Source: Globodera rostochiensis
Taxonomy: Eukaryota > Nematoda > Chromadorea > Rhabditida > Heteroderidae
Direction: 5' to 3'
Assembly: GCA_018350325.1 (NCBI GenBank)
Contig: JAEVLN010000006.1
Coordinates: 1-64,000 of the forward strand
Length of the DNA stretch: 64,000 nucleotides
Part shown: one piece after another, positions 22,052 through 32,221 of the stretch
Layout: each line of letters opens with the position of its first letter
Position numbering within the stretch: the first letter of the stretch is position 1
Notes under the pieces: model-generated
Told to the model about the DNA's origin: nothing
The model's input: only the letters and a program-made list of their open reading frames with translations
Databases searched by the model: none
Made by a program: the position numbers and the translations under genes

Positions 22052-22483
22052 TTACGCAATATAAACAAAGTGATAAACAAAAAAATGAAGACAAAATGTC
22101 ACCAAAAGAATAGCAATTTGTCGCGCCATCGAACCGTTGCACAAATTGCCCTCGCAGGTGCACAGCTCCAACTCGCCTGCAGTTCGGGGACAAATTGCAT
22201 GGAGTGATCGCATGCATGCATGCGTGCGTGCATGCGTGCGTGCGTGCATGCAAACAAATGTTTTAGCCTGCCCATCCCGCCCACCTTGGCTACTTCTGCT
22301 GATGCGAGTACAGTCTTCTCTGAGGCGTCCCTCCCCATTTGGAGCGCACCATCGCCAAACGTGTCCATCTCCACCTTCAAATTGTGTTTTCTCTCTAACC
22401 TCAACTGCTCTGACCTCTCTGGTGATCGCGAAACCAAAGTTTAAGGCAGATTCCTTCTGTGCACGACTGGCTACGAACGCCAT
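22052..22483 (-). CDS. Ly6/three-finger-like, probable GPI-anchored protein (partial)
   Basis: The last two exons are clear: one ending at 22285 and one at 22176-22052, joined in phase across a 108-bp intron (GTGGGC to CTGCAG). The penultimate exon carries WCAPNGEGRLREDC. The last gives ELELCTCEGNLCNGS, the C-terminal CxCxxxLCN signature of Ly6/uPAR-type domains, followed directly by a hydrophobic end (IAILLVTFCLHFFVYHFVYI), as expected for a GPI-anchor signal. The protein is presumably outer-surface membrane bound. The N-terminal cysteines and signal peptide must lie on exon(s) above 22483 that I could not place; the ATG at 22483 is unlikely to be the real start. Confidence 0.65.
   Translation of the reverse strand: MAFVASRAQKESALNFGFAITREVRAVEVREKTQFEGGDGHVWRWCAPNGEGRLREDCTRISRSSQGGRDGQAKTFVCMHARTHARTHACMRSLHAICPRTAGELELCTCEGNLCNGSMARQIAILLVTFCLHFFVYHFVYIA
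22205..22255. repeat. CATG/CGTG microsatellite within Ly6-like intron
   Basis: Alternating purine-pyrimidine run of GCATGCATGCGTGCGTGC type, about 50 bases. It occupies half of the intron, close to the splice acceptor. Such DNA can adopt Z-form (established property of alternating CG/CA tracts). Confidence 0.9.
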
Positions 22484-23977
22484 GACGAAGGGCCGAAACT
22501 ATCTGAGAATTTAGGGAGGAACTGACAATCGACTTGCGACAAGTGGAGAACGTACTGGAGTAACCAAATTGGACAGTTTGTGTGTGAGTATTAGGGTTGG
22601 ACAGTACCGGTTAACCGAAAACCTACCCCCCCCCCCCCCCCGATAGGCGCCGCCGCTGAGAAGTTTTGAAAATTGTGACCAAATTTGTTAAGAAAATTTG
22701 TCAAAATCTGCAGGTTTGTTGTAATTTCGTTACTAGAGCATTCTGTAGCGTACGTCCATGGACCGATAGTGGCAGCGGCAAAATTTTTTAAAATTTCGAT
22801 ACTTTGTTAAAGGGATTTGGTGCCAAATTCAAAAAAGTTTACAAAATTAAAATAAACTTAAAAATAAGTAGCCCCACGAGGGTTCGAACGGGTGCAACCG
22901 GGCGGGGACGGGGAAAACCGGGGATCCCCGGCCATTCTCATCCCCGTTCCCCGATTTGCCCATCCCTGAAAACGGGGATCCCCGGTTTGTCAGTCCCCGG
23001 CCAGTTCGAACCCACAAACTAAAAGTCACCAACAACACCACATCGGTTGACACTAACATTCCTGTTTAATTCCCAAAAAAAAAACAGAACAGTCAATTTG
23101 TTGTGAATTTATATATGCCATTCAACTTTATATTGGGTGTGTATTTTAAAAATCATTTAGAATTAACCAAAAAAGTCCAATCGACTAGAACCGTCGGTTG
23201 GACCAAAGTACGACGGTTACAATCTTATCAATTGGGACTTGCCTTAAATGGGTCGGCACACTTTGCTGTTCTTGGCACCATTCGGACTTTCTCTAGCCAA
23301 TTTCGCCAGTTCGGATCGCGCAGTTCGGCCATTAGTCGAACGGCGTCAATTGAGGAACAGCTGTAGCAGTGGAGGGGGGAGGCGGGCGAGGCCGAAAAGA
23401 CTCAAAATTGGGGCAATCGAACAACTTCATTTTCAAAATAAACCTAACCAAAGGCGCAACGGTTGAACAGCGCCAAAAGCAACGAAAATATAAAGAATTT
23501 AAAACTCATCGTGAAAATGGACAGTCTAAGAGGACGGTCAACGAATGAATCATTCGTTTGACACCCCCCCCCCCCCCCATTTATCCCATTTCAACGAGAG
23601 GGCGGTCATTGTCGCGGGGTCACCTCTCATTGTCAATTGTCCACTTCGGTGTCTGTCTTCACACAATTTGAAGTTGGGAAGGTAATTTGACTCATTCTCG
23701 CGACAAAATACTCCCAAATTTTATTCCGTCTCGGGAAGAGAAAGTGAGTGATAATTGGGGGGACTTAATTGGAATATTGGCATTTGGGGCTACTAAAGCT
23801 TTTCGGGGAGGCGGGGGGGGGGGTAAATAAAATATAAAAATATGCGGGATTAAATTGGAGACGACAGTCAATCGAAGAACGTACAAAAGAGGCGACGATG
23901 AGGGAGGGAGGGAGGGAGGGGAGAGGGGGGGGGCAAATGTCCCGGATGTGATCATTGACCACTTAATCATTGCTAGT
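22484..23977. other. Repeat-bearing spacer between Ly6-like gene and kin-2
   Basis: Contains a C run at 22625-22640 followed by GATAGGCGCCGCCG (a motif repeated at 31.5-31.8 kb), a GC-rich partly inverted block at about 22870-23015 (GGGTTCGAAC on the left, GTTCGAACCC on the right, with GGGGATCCCC inside), another C run at 23562-23578, and purine-rich DNA at 23890-23935. Open frames at 23100-23470 show no domain. No gene is supported. Confidence 0.5.
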
Positions 23978-26900
23978 TCAGGTCATCAGCTTCACGTAAG
24001 AGTTGTAATTCGACACATCGCGCTTCAAAATCTCGCGCACCGGCCCCATCACACGTTCTGAAACCGATCAATTGGTAAGGGTCAAATTTGCCCAGCAGAA
24101 AAAACCGACCAAATCGCGCTCGGTCCAACTTGACGCACTTCAGCTGTGTTTTGGCCACAACGGTGGCCGCACGCGGGCGGTCGAGGAGAAGAGCGATTTC
24201 CCCTTCAAAGGATCGATAGATCAGACGAATTGATCAATTCAAGGACTGACCGAAGTAATCCGAAGGTCCCAAATTTCCGACCACTTCAAAAGAAGAGTCG
24301 TCGTTCGGTCTCTGCAACACTTCGGCTTCGCCCTCCACAATGATGAAGAACTCGTCGCCAGGGTGTCCTGAAGTGCCATTTAAGCAATGACCTCGCCCCC
24401 ACCCCCTCTGTTGCAGACCCTGCTCCACCACGTGTGTGCCCGAGGGGAATTGGCATTGCTCCAACGCGTCCGCCACATTGGCTCGCTCCCACTTGTCCAG
24501 GTCGGCTACGATAAGCAGAGATGAGACGGATAAGCCCCTTCTTACGCCAACGCTACTTACCAAGAATTTGAACTTTGCTTAGAAATTCGTCGTATATTTT
24601 CCTCTTTCGCATCGTCGACCCCATCAGAATGGCTCGGTAGGTGAGCCGGTCGATGGCCCATAGTTTTACGGTGTCCGTCTTGGAAACTACGGTGGCAGCA
24701 CGAGGAGTACCGTAAATCAGTGCCAACTCGCCGAAGGATCCGCCCTCCTAAACATTTAAGCATATTAATTTTGGAATTGTTCAAATTCCACCTTAATGCT
24801 CAACACGAACTCGCCGTTGACGAACACGTCGACCTCGCCGGTGTCGATCACGTAGAAATTGTCACCTTCCTCTCCCTAAAGGGCCATATGAAAAAACGAT
24901 TCTCTCATCTTAAGTCCTCCTCCACCAAGTCTATTCAATGCATGTGAATTATTTGTCTGCCAACCTGCTCGATGATCGTCTCCCCATGGTGTTTCTCCAC
25001 CGGAAACATCGCATCGAAGATGGCTTTCTCCTCGTCCAAGTCCAAGTGAGCAAAGAGCACATTTTTGCACATCGCCGCCCGCAGAGCTTTCTGCACCTCA
25101 TCGTTCTTAGGGATCATCACCCGTTGGTAGTTGGCCGCCTCGTTCTCGTCCGGCACCTCTGCCGACACACCCAACCGACGGCGGTTGCCCTGAGGCAGTC
25201 GGGGCGGCTCCTCCAAAGTGTCATCATCGTCCGGCACAGAATGGGCCGTCTCCTGGGAAATTGAGGCGTTTTGTGGTGGAAAGTTTATTAAGTTCTCTTA
25301 TAGGTGAAACCAAATTAAAATTTGTTTAAAAAATAACGCAGAAAAAGACCCAAAACCTCACTTTTAAAGCCAACCTTTTGGGAGGGGTACCGTTGCATTT
25401 GAGGCAAAGAATTGGGGACAAATGGGGGGGGGGGAAGTTGGGAGTGCGTGGAGAGAAGCGGCGGCGGTTTGCACAGCCGGGAAGAAAAGCGTCGCGCAGC
25501 CGATCCCCGAAAAGTTACCCCCCCCCCCATCAATCCCGCGAAATTGGTCCATTAAATTAGCTTTTAAATGCAAACATAGGCCGAAACGGCGCGTTGCCCG
25601 CTCTCGTCACGAATGAATGATTGTTCAGAGGACACACGCTTTCCTTGGGTTCACGCGAGTTACCACTTCCCCAAATATTCGAAAACCCTCCGAATCGGTC
25701 ACACATTCACCTCCCCCTTACCCCTCCCCTCCCTTCCTCCCCTTACCCCTCCCCTCCCTCATCTCCTCCCCTTACCCCTCTCTCCCTCATCTCCTCCCCT
25801 TACCCCTCCCCTCCCTCATCTCCTCCCCTTACCCCTCTCTCCCTACTCCTACCTTGTTCGTCTTCTCAGCCAAAACCTTCCTCGGCAATCCCTGCCCACT
25901 TTCTCTCCGCTGTGAATGTTCTTCCCCCCTCTTCTCCTCCGCCTCGCCTGTGCTAATATTCGCGCGCCGTCGGCGTAAATTGGTCAGATGCTGACCCATT
26001 GACCGAATGCACTTCAACAGCCAAACCAATCAAATCACGCACTGCGCATTGGCCAGTGCAAATAATTGCCAAGATTAAGCGGGCGGAAGATTACGGAGGA
26101 TGAGACGGTTTCGGATTAGTCAGCTCCTCTTAGGAAGGAAGGAATAAAAAGCATGGGAGGGGAAGGGAGAAAAGGGGCGGTGGATGATGAAGTCCAAGTC
26201 CACTGCCGACGATAGAACGAACGTTCCTCAGTCGGAGAAGGTGGGGCTGGCGGCAATAATCCTCAAGTCTCAAGAGGTGGGAATGAGGGTGGAGGTACGT
26301 GCTGAAAGTGATGGATGCTGAATGAATAGAATGGATGAACGAGTGTATGGACGGACGGACGGAGGGGAGAAAGTATCATCACATTTGTGTGCGAATGTGA
26401 ATTAAGAAGCGGGGGGGGGCCAATGGAGGAATTCGGGGTCGGGTAGAGGAGGGAATTGCTGATTCGATAAAAAGGATTGGGGGTGTGATGGTGATGGTTG
26501 GGATGGTTGGGGTAGGGAGGGAGGGGAGGGGGCGTTGGGGAGGGGGGGATGCCCCACAATGAATGGGCAATGAGGAAGAGCGCCTGGATGAACGATGCAG
26601 GGAAGGCGGGAGCAAAGCTTATAAAAGGCGGGAATGGGGAGGGAGAGAGAGAAAAGAATTGGCCAAACCAATCGACTCGTAGACCGCCGCGGGAAGGGCT
26701 GTCCCCTTCCGCACCCGACACAAAAAGAGAGAGGAAGACGAGAAGAGAGTGGAGAGGAAGTGAAGTGAAAGGAGAGATGGAGAGGCCCGAAGAGAAGAAC
26801 ACAAAAGAGTGCAACCGGGGCAGAGAGAGCGCGTGTCGGGAGGCGGGGGGGGGGAATAGAAATCGATGTTTCCCCTCCTTCCTTTCCCCAAGCTTCCCTC

Positions 26901-27896
26901 AAGTAAGCTTCTTCTTCACATAGTCTCCTCCCAATTTATGCCGTCCGTTTGCTTTGATGGCCATAGAAAAGGCAGAGGAAAAAGCGACAGAGGGACAAGG
27001 GGGGGGGGCAGAGAAAGGGAATTTAACCCGTATTTTTCCGTGAGAAAAAGGCGAAAAAAGAGGGATTTGCTAATTGGATTTGCACCCCGAGGGGTGAAGG
27101 GGAGGGCGCGGGGGGTGGGCAGATGTTAGCAACAGCGCCGAAGCCGGAGGGGAGGAAGAAAATTGAGCCGATTTAAACAAAAAAATGGGGGGGGGAGGCG
27201 TTCACCATTCTTTGTTTGTTTTGGGTATGATGGCAACGGACGACTATTCTTCCCAGGGATGGTCTTTCAAGTTCCGGCATTTATCGATAAAAAAGTGAAC
27301 GAGTTGAGAAATAGCCTAACCTGCGACTAATGAATGAGCCAAATCCATTGATTTTGTCCCTTCCGATTGATTCATTCTTTGCTATCACCCCCACAAAAGT
27401 CGTTAACACATTCACAGCGCCGATCAAAATCAAAATTGTTTGTTTCTCCCCAAACTTTTGTTCACTGCCACACCAACCTGCGAAATTTGGTGTTGGCGCT
27501 GCTGTTCGCCGGTGAGTCGATCGAAATGTTCGCGAAGAAACAGAACCGGGTTTTCTAAAGGGAAAATGATCATCCAACGCAATCTTTAGTCAACTGAATG
27601 TTATGGCTTAGTCGACGAAATGTCGGTGTACTCTGGCAAAATTTCGTATAGCCTCGGGATAGGTACCCAACTGACCACCCAAAAAACTTGCCCGGGTTTA
27701 AGCAGTTTTCGGACCAAATCCACTAACCGGGCTTGTGAATACAAAGGGAGACGATGGCATCCTTCACCAATTGTTGGATGTTATGTTGACGAACGTAGGC
27801 CTGAAAATGAAGATTCTTTGGTTGGCACTCTGTCGGGCCTTGGGCAGTTACCTGACACGAAGCCAATTGCACATCTTCTGCACTTTGCCCCGACAT
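23978..27896 (-). CDS. kin-2: cAMP-dependent protein kinase type I regulatory subunit
   Basis: Binds and inhibits the PKA catalytic subunit and releases it on cAMP binding; cytoplasmic. Ten exons: 27896-27852, 27800-27728, 27554-27478, 25252-24965, 24875-24792, 24747-24561, 24505-24419, 24367-24251, 24202-24110, 24057-23978. All junctions agree in phase and total 376 residues plus stop, close to the family length. Exons 1-3 give the dimerisation/docking domain ([33 protein letters not shown]). Exon 4 has the type I pseudosubstrate [10 protein letters not shown] with Gly in place of the phospho-acceptor. Both cAMP pockets are intact ([31 protein letters not shown]). The end is [19 protein letters not shown]. 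The 2.2-kb intron 3 contains no other gene but much pyrimidine-rich repeat. Confidence 0.96.
25253..27477. other. Large kin-2 intron 3, low complexity
   Basis: Holds a tandem CCCCTTACCCCTCCCCTCCC-type repeat at about 25710-25850 (unit near 35-40 bp), poly-G runs, and A/G-rich DNA at 26130-27200. A minus-strand frame near 25829-26029 starting [12 protein letters not shown] could be an alternative first exon for a kin-2 isoform lacking the dimerisation domain, but I see no clear promoter. Otherwise nothing. Confidence 0.5.
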
Positions 27897-29111
27897 TTTC
27901 AGCAGAATTGGGATAAATCGGCCCTTCTATTTCGATGTTCAGCGTCAAATATTTTTATGTGAATGGAGTGTAATGGCAATGAATGAATGAATAGGTGGAA
28001 AGGCTGTTCAGGGCGACTGTCCTTGGCGGTCGCGCGTTCGGCTGTACCGGGAGACTAAAAATTGGGCGATCAGTGTTTATGACGCAAATGTGATGAAAGT
28101 TTTGATGAGATGGTTGGTGCTGGGTGAGCGGTGGAGGTAACGGGTAGAAGTGGGGAGGGGTAGAGTTAACGAGTGGAAGTGGGGCTGGGGGGGCACGATG
28201 TGAGATGAACGCACGGATGATGGATGAGAAGGTGACGAATGTAAAAATGAAGGCCAAACGAACGAATGTGTTTCGCATGGTAATAATGCATCGAAAGTGA
28301 ACCAACCACTCACAAATCAGGCAAGGACCCGGACAGTTTAGCGCCGGCCGTTTTGGCGCAATCAGTCATAACTCAGTCAATAAAATTGTTATCATTCAGA
28401 AGCTCTCCGTTTGTTAACTTTTGATCAAGCAAAGTTAACCGATTTGTCTTTACTTTAAACAGGCATAGCTTAAAACAATGGCGCGCGGAGTTATAAATTC
28501 TGTTGGTTAAGTCAATTTCTATTTGGGTTCGGGGTTCGGAATTGGTCGAAATGGATGTCTGAATCAGATTCTACGCCCCGGAATACCCCTAGAAACACAT
28601 TTTAGCGTTTTTGTTAACATTTTTTAAAATTCAAATTTGGGCCCCAAAACCGAAAAGTACCAAAAAATAAGATTTGAGGGAACCAAATACGCCCATTCGC
28701 TATCGTCCTTCCGCCGTTAAGCAAAATCAGAACATTTCTTATAAATAAGAACAAATGGCAACCTTCGCATTAGAATGAGAGAAAAGTGAACTTTGGACCA
28801 ATCAGAGTTAATTACGAATCTGTGAGTGCATTTACAAATTCTCACTGAACGATTGAATGCCTTATGGATCGCCAATCAGTTTGATAAAAGTAAATGGAAA
28901 TCAATCAAAAGTTTTCGGGGACTTTCCAGCAGTAAGCTGGACCGATTAATCGATTTATTTCCAATATTTTCTCCAGGAATTCTCAAACGTTTCCCTCATT
29001 CCCCACACTTCCGCCGCTGCTTTTAGCTAATGTAAAGAATAAAATAAAATTCTCGAAGTGCCGGCCGGTGGCAGTCACACGGACGCACCAGCACTTTACA
29101 CTTTAGCTAAA
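27897..29111. other. Spacer with dispersed repeat fragments
   Basis: Presumed kin-2 promoter side at 27897-28100. From about 28320 to 28660 the DNA is repetitive; 28520-28600 carries GGGTTCGGGGTTCGGAATT and GATTCTACGCCCC of the family seen at 8.6, 21.5 and 29.2 kb. An open frame at 28826-29026 has no recognisable domain. Confidence 0.45.
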
Positions 29112-29119
29112 CTAAAAGT

Positions 29120-29370
29120 GGTAATACTTTGGTTTGGCCCCCCCCCTTTTTTTGAAAAAAAATTTTTTTGTTTTCTAAGCCGTAAATTTTGAAAATTTTT
29201 GAATTTTTCGATCAAATGTTCGAATTCGGGTCTGGGGTTCGAAATAGGTCGAACGGAGGTCAGATTCGGATTCTACGCCCCCTAATGCCCCAGAAAACAC
29301 CTTTTAATAGACTTTAAAACAAAAAGTAATTTTTCCAAAAAAAGGGGGGGGGGCAAACCAAAGTATTACC
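29120..29370. mobile_element. 251-bp MITE, hAT-like, perfect 8-bp target duplication
   Basis: The left end GGTAATACTTTGGTTTGGCC and right end GGCAAACCAAAGTATTACC are inverted over about 30 bases, running into a C/G tract and T/A tract. CTAAAAGT flanks both sides (29112-29119 and 29371-29378). Eight-base duplications fit hAT or Merlin. The interior contains the GTTCGAATTCGGGTCTGGGG and GATTCTACGCCCCC family sequence. Confidence 0.9.
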
Positions 29371-29378
29371 CTAAAAGT

Positions 29379-30342
29379 TACCCTTCGAAAAATTGTTGTT
29401 AACCTGAAATTACAGAGCCCATAAGCCATAAAATCCGATTTTTTTTTTTTTAGATTTCTTTTGACAGCACTGTTTTCGAACGAAAGAATTGGAAAATAAT
29501 CCAATGTATCAGGTTGGCCGTATTTTAGAATAGGAGTAAATGAAGTTTGTTAATTACTTTAAATTTTAACTATTTGTAGCTTTATAAATTTTTGGATTCG
29601 GATATGTATTTAGAAGGATTAAAGTAACGAGACATTCATTGCATCGACCTAATTGGTCAACAAGGTTCAATGTTCTGAAGTTAGGAACAGCAGATGAAGC
29701 AAAATGTGTGGGGAAGGGAGGGGGGGGAGAAGCCTAAAGACAGAGGGAAGTTGAGTCTGGAAAGACTGACTGCCTGACACGACCTGTGCCAAAATTGAAC
29801 GGGCCGAGACGGGCCAACTGTTGTTGGGAGAAAGACAAAGGGAAATTGCAAATAATGAGGGGGAAATCGAATTGAATTGCGAGAGGAGACGGAGGGTGAA
29901 ATAAGAGGGTTGCTGAGAATTGAGAGGAACATCGCTCGAGTGTTGGGGGGGGGGGGGTGCGGGGAGGGGCAGGCGGAGAAGCGGCAGCACAGAAGGAGGG
30001 CAGAGGGACGGGAAGCATCAGAGAGATTGAGAGAGAGTTAGAGAAGGCGGGCGGGCGTCGTTTGCTGTGCATCCAATGCACGCACTCGACACAACGGCCT
30101 TCGCCCGCCCACCCCGCCATTGGGACAGCGCCGGAAGCGAAGGATGGGAGTTTTGGGGAGAGAGTCTTTTTTAACTATGACCGAAGAGTGCATAACGTTA
30201 AAGAGCGAAGAGAGAGCAGTCAGAAAATCGATAATTTGCTGGGCGTGTGCCGTGCGTTGAAATGGGCACTCTCTCACACTTTTTCATTTCTATGGGCAGA
30301 CAGACACAAGAAAGACGGACGCGTGCGTGCGAGCAAAGCCTT
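29379..30342. other. Spacer, no gene supported
   Basis: AT-rich to about 29690, then purine-rich. An open plus-strand frame from 29957 runs into the tandem repeat at 30343 and has no domain. Confidence 0.4.
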
Positions 30343-30612
30343 TGCTTTCTTTTTGCTCTTAAGCAGTGCAGCAACTCTTTTTTCTCTTTCTTTCTTTTTG
30401 CTCTTAAGCAGTGCAGCAACTCTTTTTTCTCTTTCTTTCTTTTTGCTCTTAAGCAGTGCAGCAACTCTTTTTTCTCTTTCTTTCTTTTTGCTCTTAAGCA
30501 GTGCAGCAACTCTTTTTTCTCTTTCTTTCTTTTTGCTCTTAAGCAGTGCAGCAACTCTTTTTTCTCTTTCTTTCTTTTTGCTCTTAAGCAGTGCAGCAAC
30601 TCTTTTTTCTCT
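30343..30612. repeat. 45-bp tandem repeat, six copies
   Basis: The unit starts TTTGCTCTTAAGCAGTGCAG, then CAACTC and a TTTTTTCTCTTTCTTTC tail, repeated six times with almost no divergence. As 45 is a multiple of three, both strands stay open (FFLLLSSAATLFSLS on plus). The hydrophobic frame is not evidence of a gene. It lies 60 bp left of the Merlin-like element. Confidence 0.95.
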
Positions 30613-30850
30613 TTGTTTTATTCCAGGGTTGCGATCGGGTAAAGACAATTCCCAAGTACTACAAAATGTTGATTTCCAGGCAATCATGAAGAATCGGTAT
30701 CCCAAAAAAAAAAATTTTTTTTTTTGTTTTTTTAAACACATTCCTGGGATGAAATGTCGCGCTGAGTCCGAATCTGACATCTATTTCATCGTATCACACA
30801 CAAAAACTAATGTTTCGGTGACACAACAAATTTTTTTATAAAAAAACATT

Positions 30851-31140
30851 TCAAAGATTAACAGGGTAAAAATTCGAAATCTGGTCCAGAATATTGTCAA
30901 ACGCTACAACAGTCTTCCTTCCATACAACTGACGCCACTGAAATTCGTCCAGATAAGAGGGCAACATTTCCTCTGTGGTGCCACACATCTCTTTGTTTTT
31001 CTTTTTGGCGTTCTTCCAAAACCCCTCTACATGGTTTGTATGCGTGTTTGTTAATGGATCAACAAAGTTTGCGGAGTGATCTACGCTTGTATGCATGTAC
31101 GGAGGAACAACGGGGATGTTGACAATGTGACTAGGCGGCG
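30851..31140 (-). pseudogene. Merlin-type transposase C-terminal fragment
   Basis: About 81 codons from an ATG at 31096, with the frame open slightly upstream. It contains THTNHVEGFWKNAKKKNKEM, then MLPSYLDEFQWRQLYG, the conserved block around the catalytic Glu of ISXO2-like/Merlin DDE transposases. The N-terminal part with the two catalytic Asp residues is absent, so this copy cannot be autonomous. Confidence 0.8.
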
Positions 31141-31219
31141 GGTTAACAGATGGTATTCAAATCTTTGAAATGTTTTTTTATAAAAAAATTTGTTGTGTCA
31201 CCGAAACATTAGTTTTTAT

Positions 31220-32084
31220 TAGAGCCCGGTAAAAAAAAATTTCCGGGAACGGGAACGGGAACGGGGTTTTCAAAAAGAACGGGACGGGAATCCCGAACGG
31301 GAATCCCGTCTTTTTCCCGTTCCCGTAGAAATCCCGTTCAATTTTTAACGGGAATCCCGCGGGAACGGGAAAAATTTTGAAAATTTTTAAACTAAGAATT
31401 TTTCGAAATTTTTTTTGGCGGGCACTTTGAGATAAATTTCTGATATACAATTGGAGGGTCCGACAACGCCGATAGGCGCCGTCGGAAAATTTTTAAAACA
31501 TTTTTGTTAAGAAAATTGCTCAAAATTTTCGAATTTTTTCCGATTTGCGAATTTTTCAAAATTCAAATTTTTGAGAATTTCTTTTCTCGAGGTGGAGGGG
31601 GGGGGAGGGTCGGCGGTGCCGATAGGCGCCGCCGAGAAAATTTTGCATTTTTTGCTCAATTTGATAAGAGATTTGCTACCAAAATCTTAAAAATACGGTA
31701 GTTTTTTAAGCTTTTGAAATCTTAATTGATTCAGAAAATCAGAAACCAACAGAATATGGGACATTTTGGGTGGGTTCGGCGGTGCCGATAGGCGCCGCCG
31801 TTAAAAAATTTTGAAATTTAAGCATTTTTGTGATGAAAATTGGTACAAAATTGTTAAATTTTTGAAAACATTTCGCCAAGAAAAATAAACGGGAACGGGA
31901 AAAATACTGAAATAAAATTTCCGGGAACGGGAACGGGGTTTTCAAAAAGAACGGGACGGGAATCCCGAACGGGAATCCCGTCTTTTTCCCGTTCCCGTAA
32001 AAAATCCCGCCCGGCGAAAAAGACGGGAACGGGACCGGGATTCCCGTACTTTTCCCGCGGGAATCCCGTTCCCGCCGGGCTCTA
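31220..32084. mobile_element. hAT-like element nested in the Merlin right end
   Basis: Begins TAGAGCCCGGTAAAAAA and ends CCGCCGGGCTCTA, a 10-bp terminal inverted repeat of TAGNG type. GTTTTTAT flanks both sides (31212-31219, 32085-32092). Removing it and one duplication restores the Merlin terminal repeat, which proves the order of insertion. The 865-bp interior has two blocks of inverted AACGGGAACGGG/CCCGTTCCCGT sequence and three hairpins with GCCGATAGGCGCC. There is no transposase. Confidence 0.9.
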
Positions 32085-32221
32085 GTTTTTATGTGTGATA
32101 CGATGAAATAGATGTCAGATTCGGACTCAGCGCGACATTTCATCCCAGGAATGTGTTTAAAAAAACAAAAAAAAAAATTTTTTTTTTTGGGATACCGATT
32201 CTTCATGATTGCCGATTTCCA

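Larger units (their letters stand above)
30679..32213. mobile_element. Merlin-like DNA transposon remnant, 8-bp target duplication
   Basis: The left terminus GGCAATCATGAAGAATCGG is the reverse complement of the right terminus at about 32195-32213. Inverted ends extend about 130 bases, with one or two mismatches, and further inside once the nested element is removed. GATTTCCA flanks both sides (30671-30678 and 32214-32221). The interior encodes the C-terminal part of an ISXO2/IS1016-type DDE transposase on the minus strand. Merlin elements create 8-9 bp duplications (established). The element is internally deleted and interrupted by a second transposon. Confidence 0.88.

Noticed and set aside
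30198..30841. Hydrophobic FFLLLSSAATLFSLS repeat protein
   Set aside because: Translation of a 45-bp tandem repeat; all frames on both strands are open and no start, signal or downstream domain makes sense.
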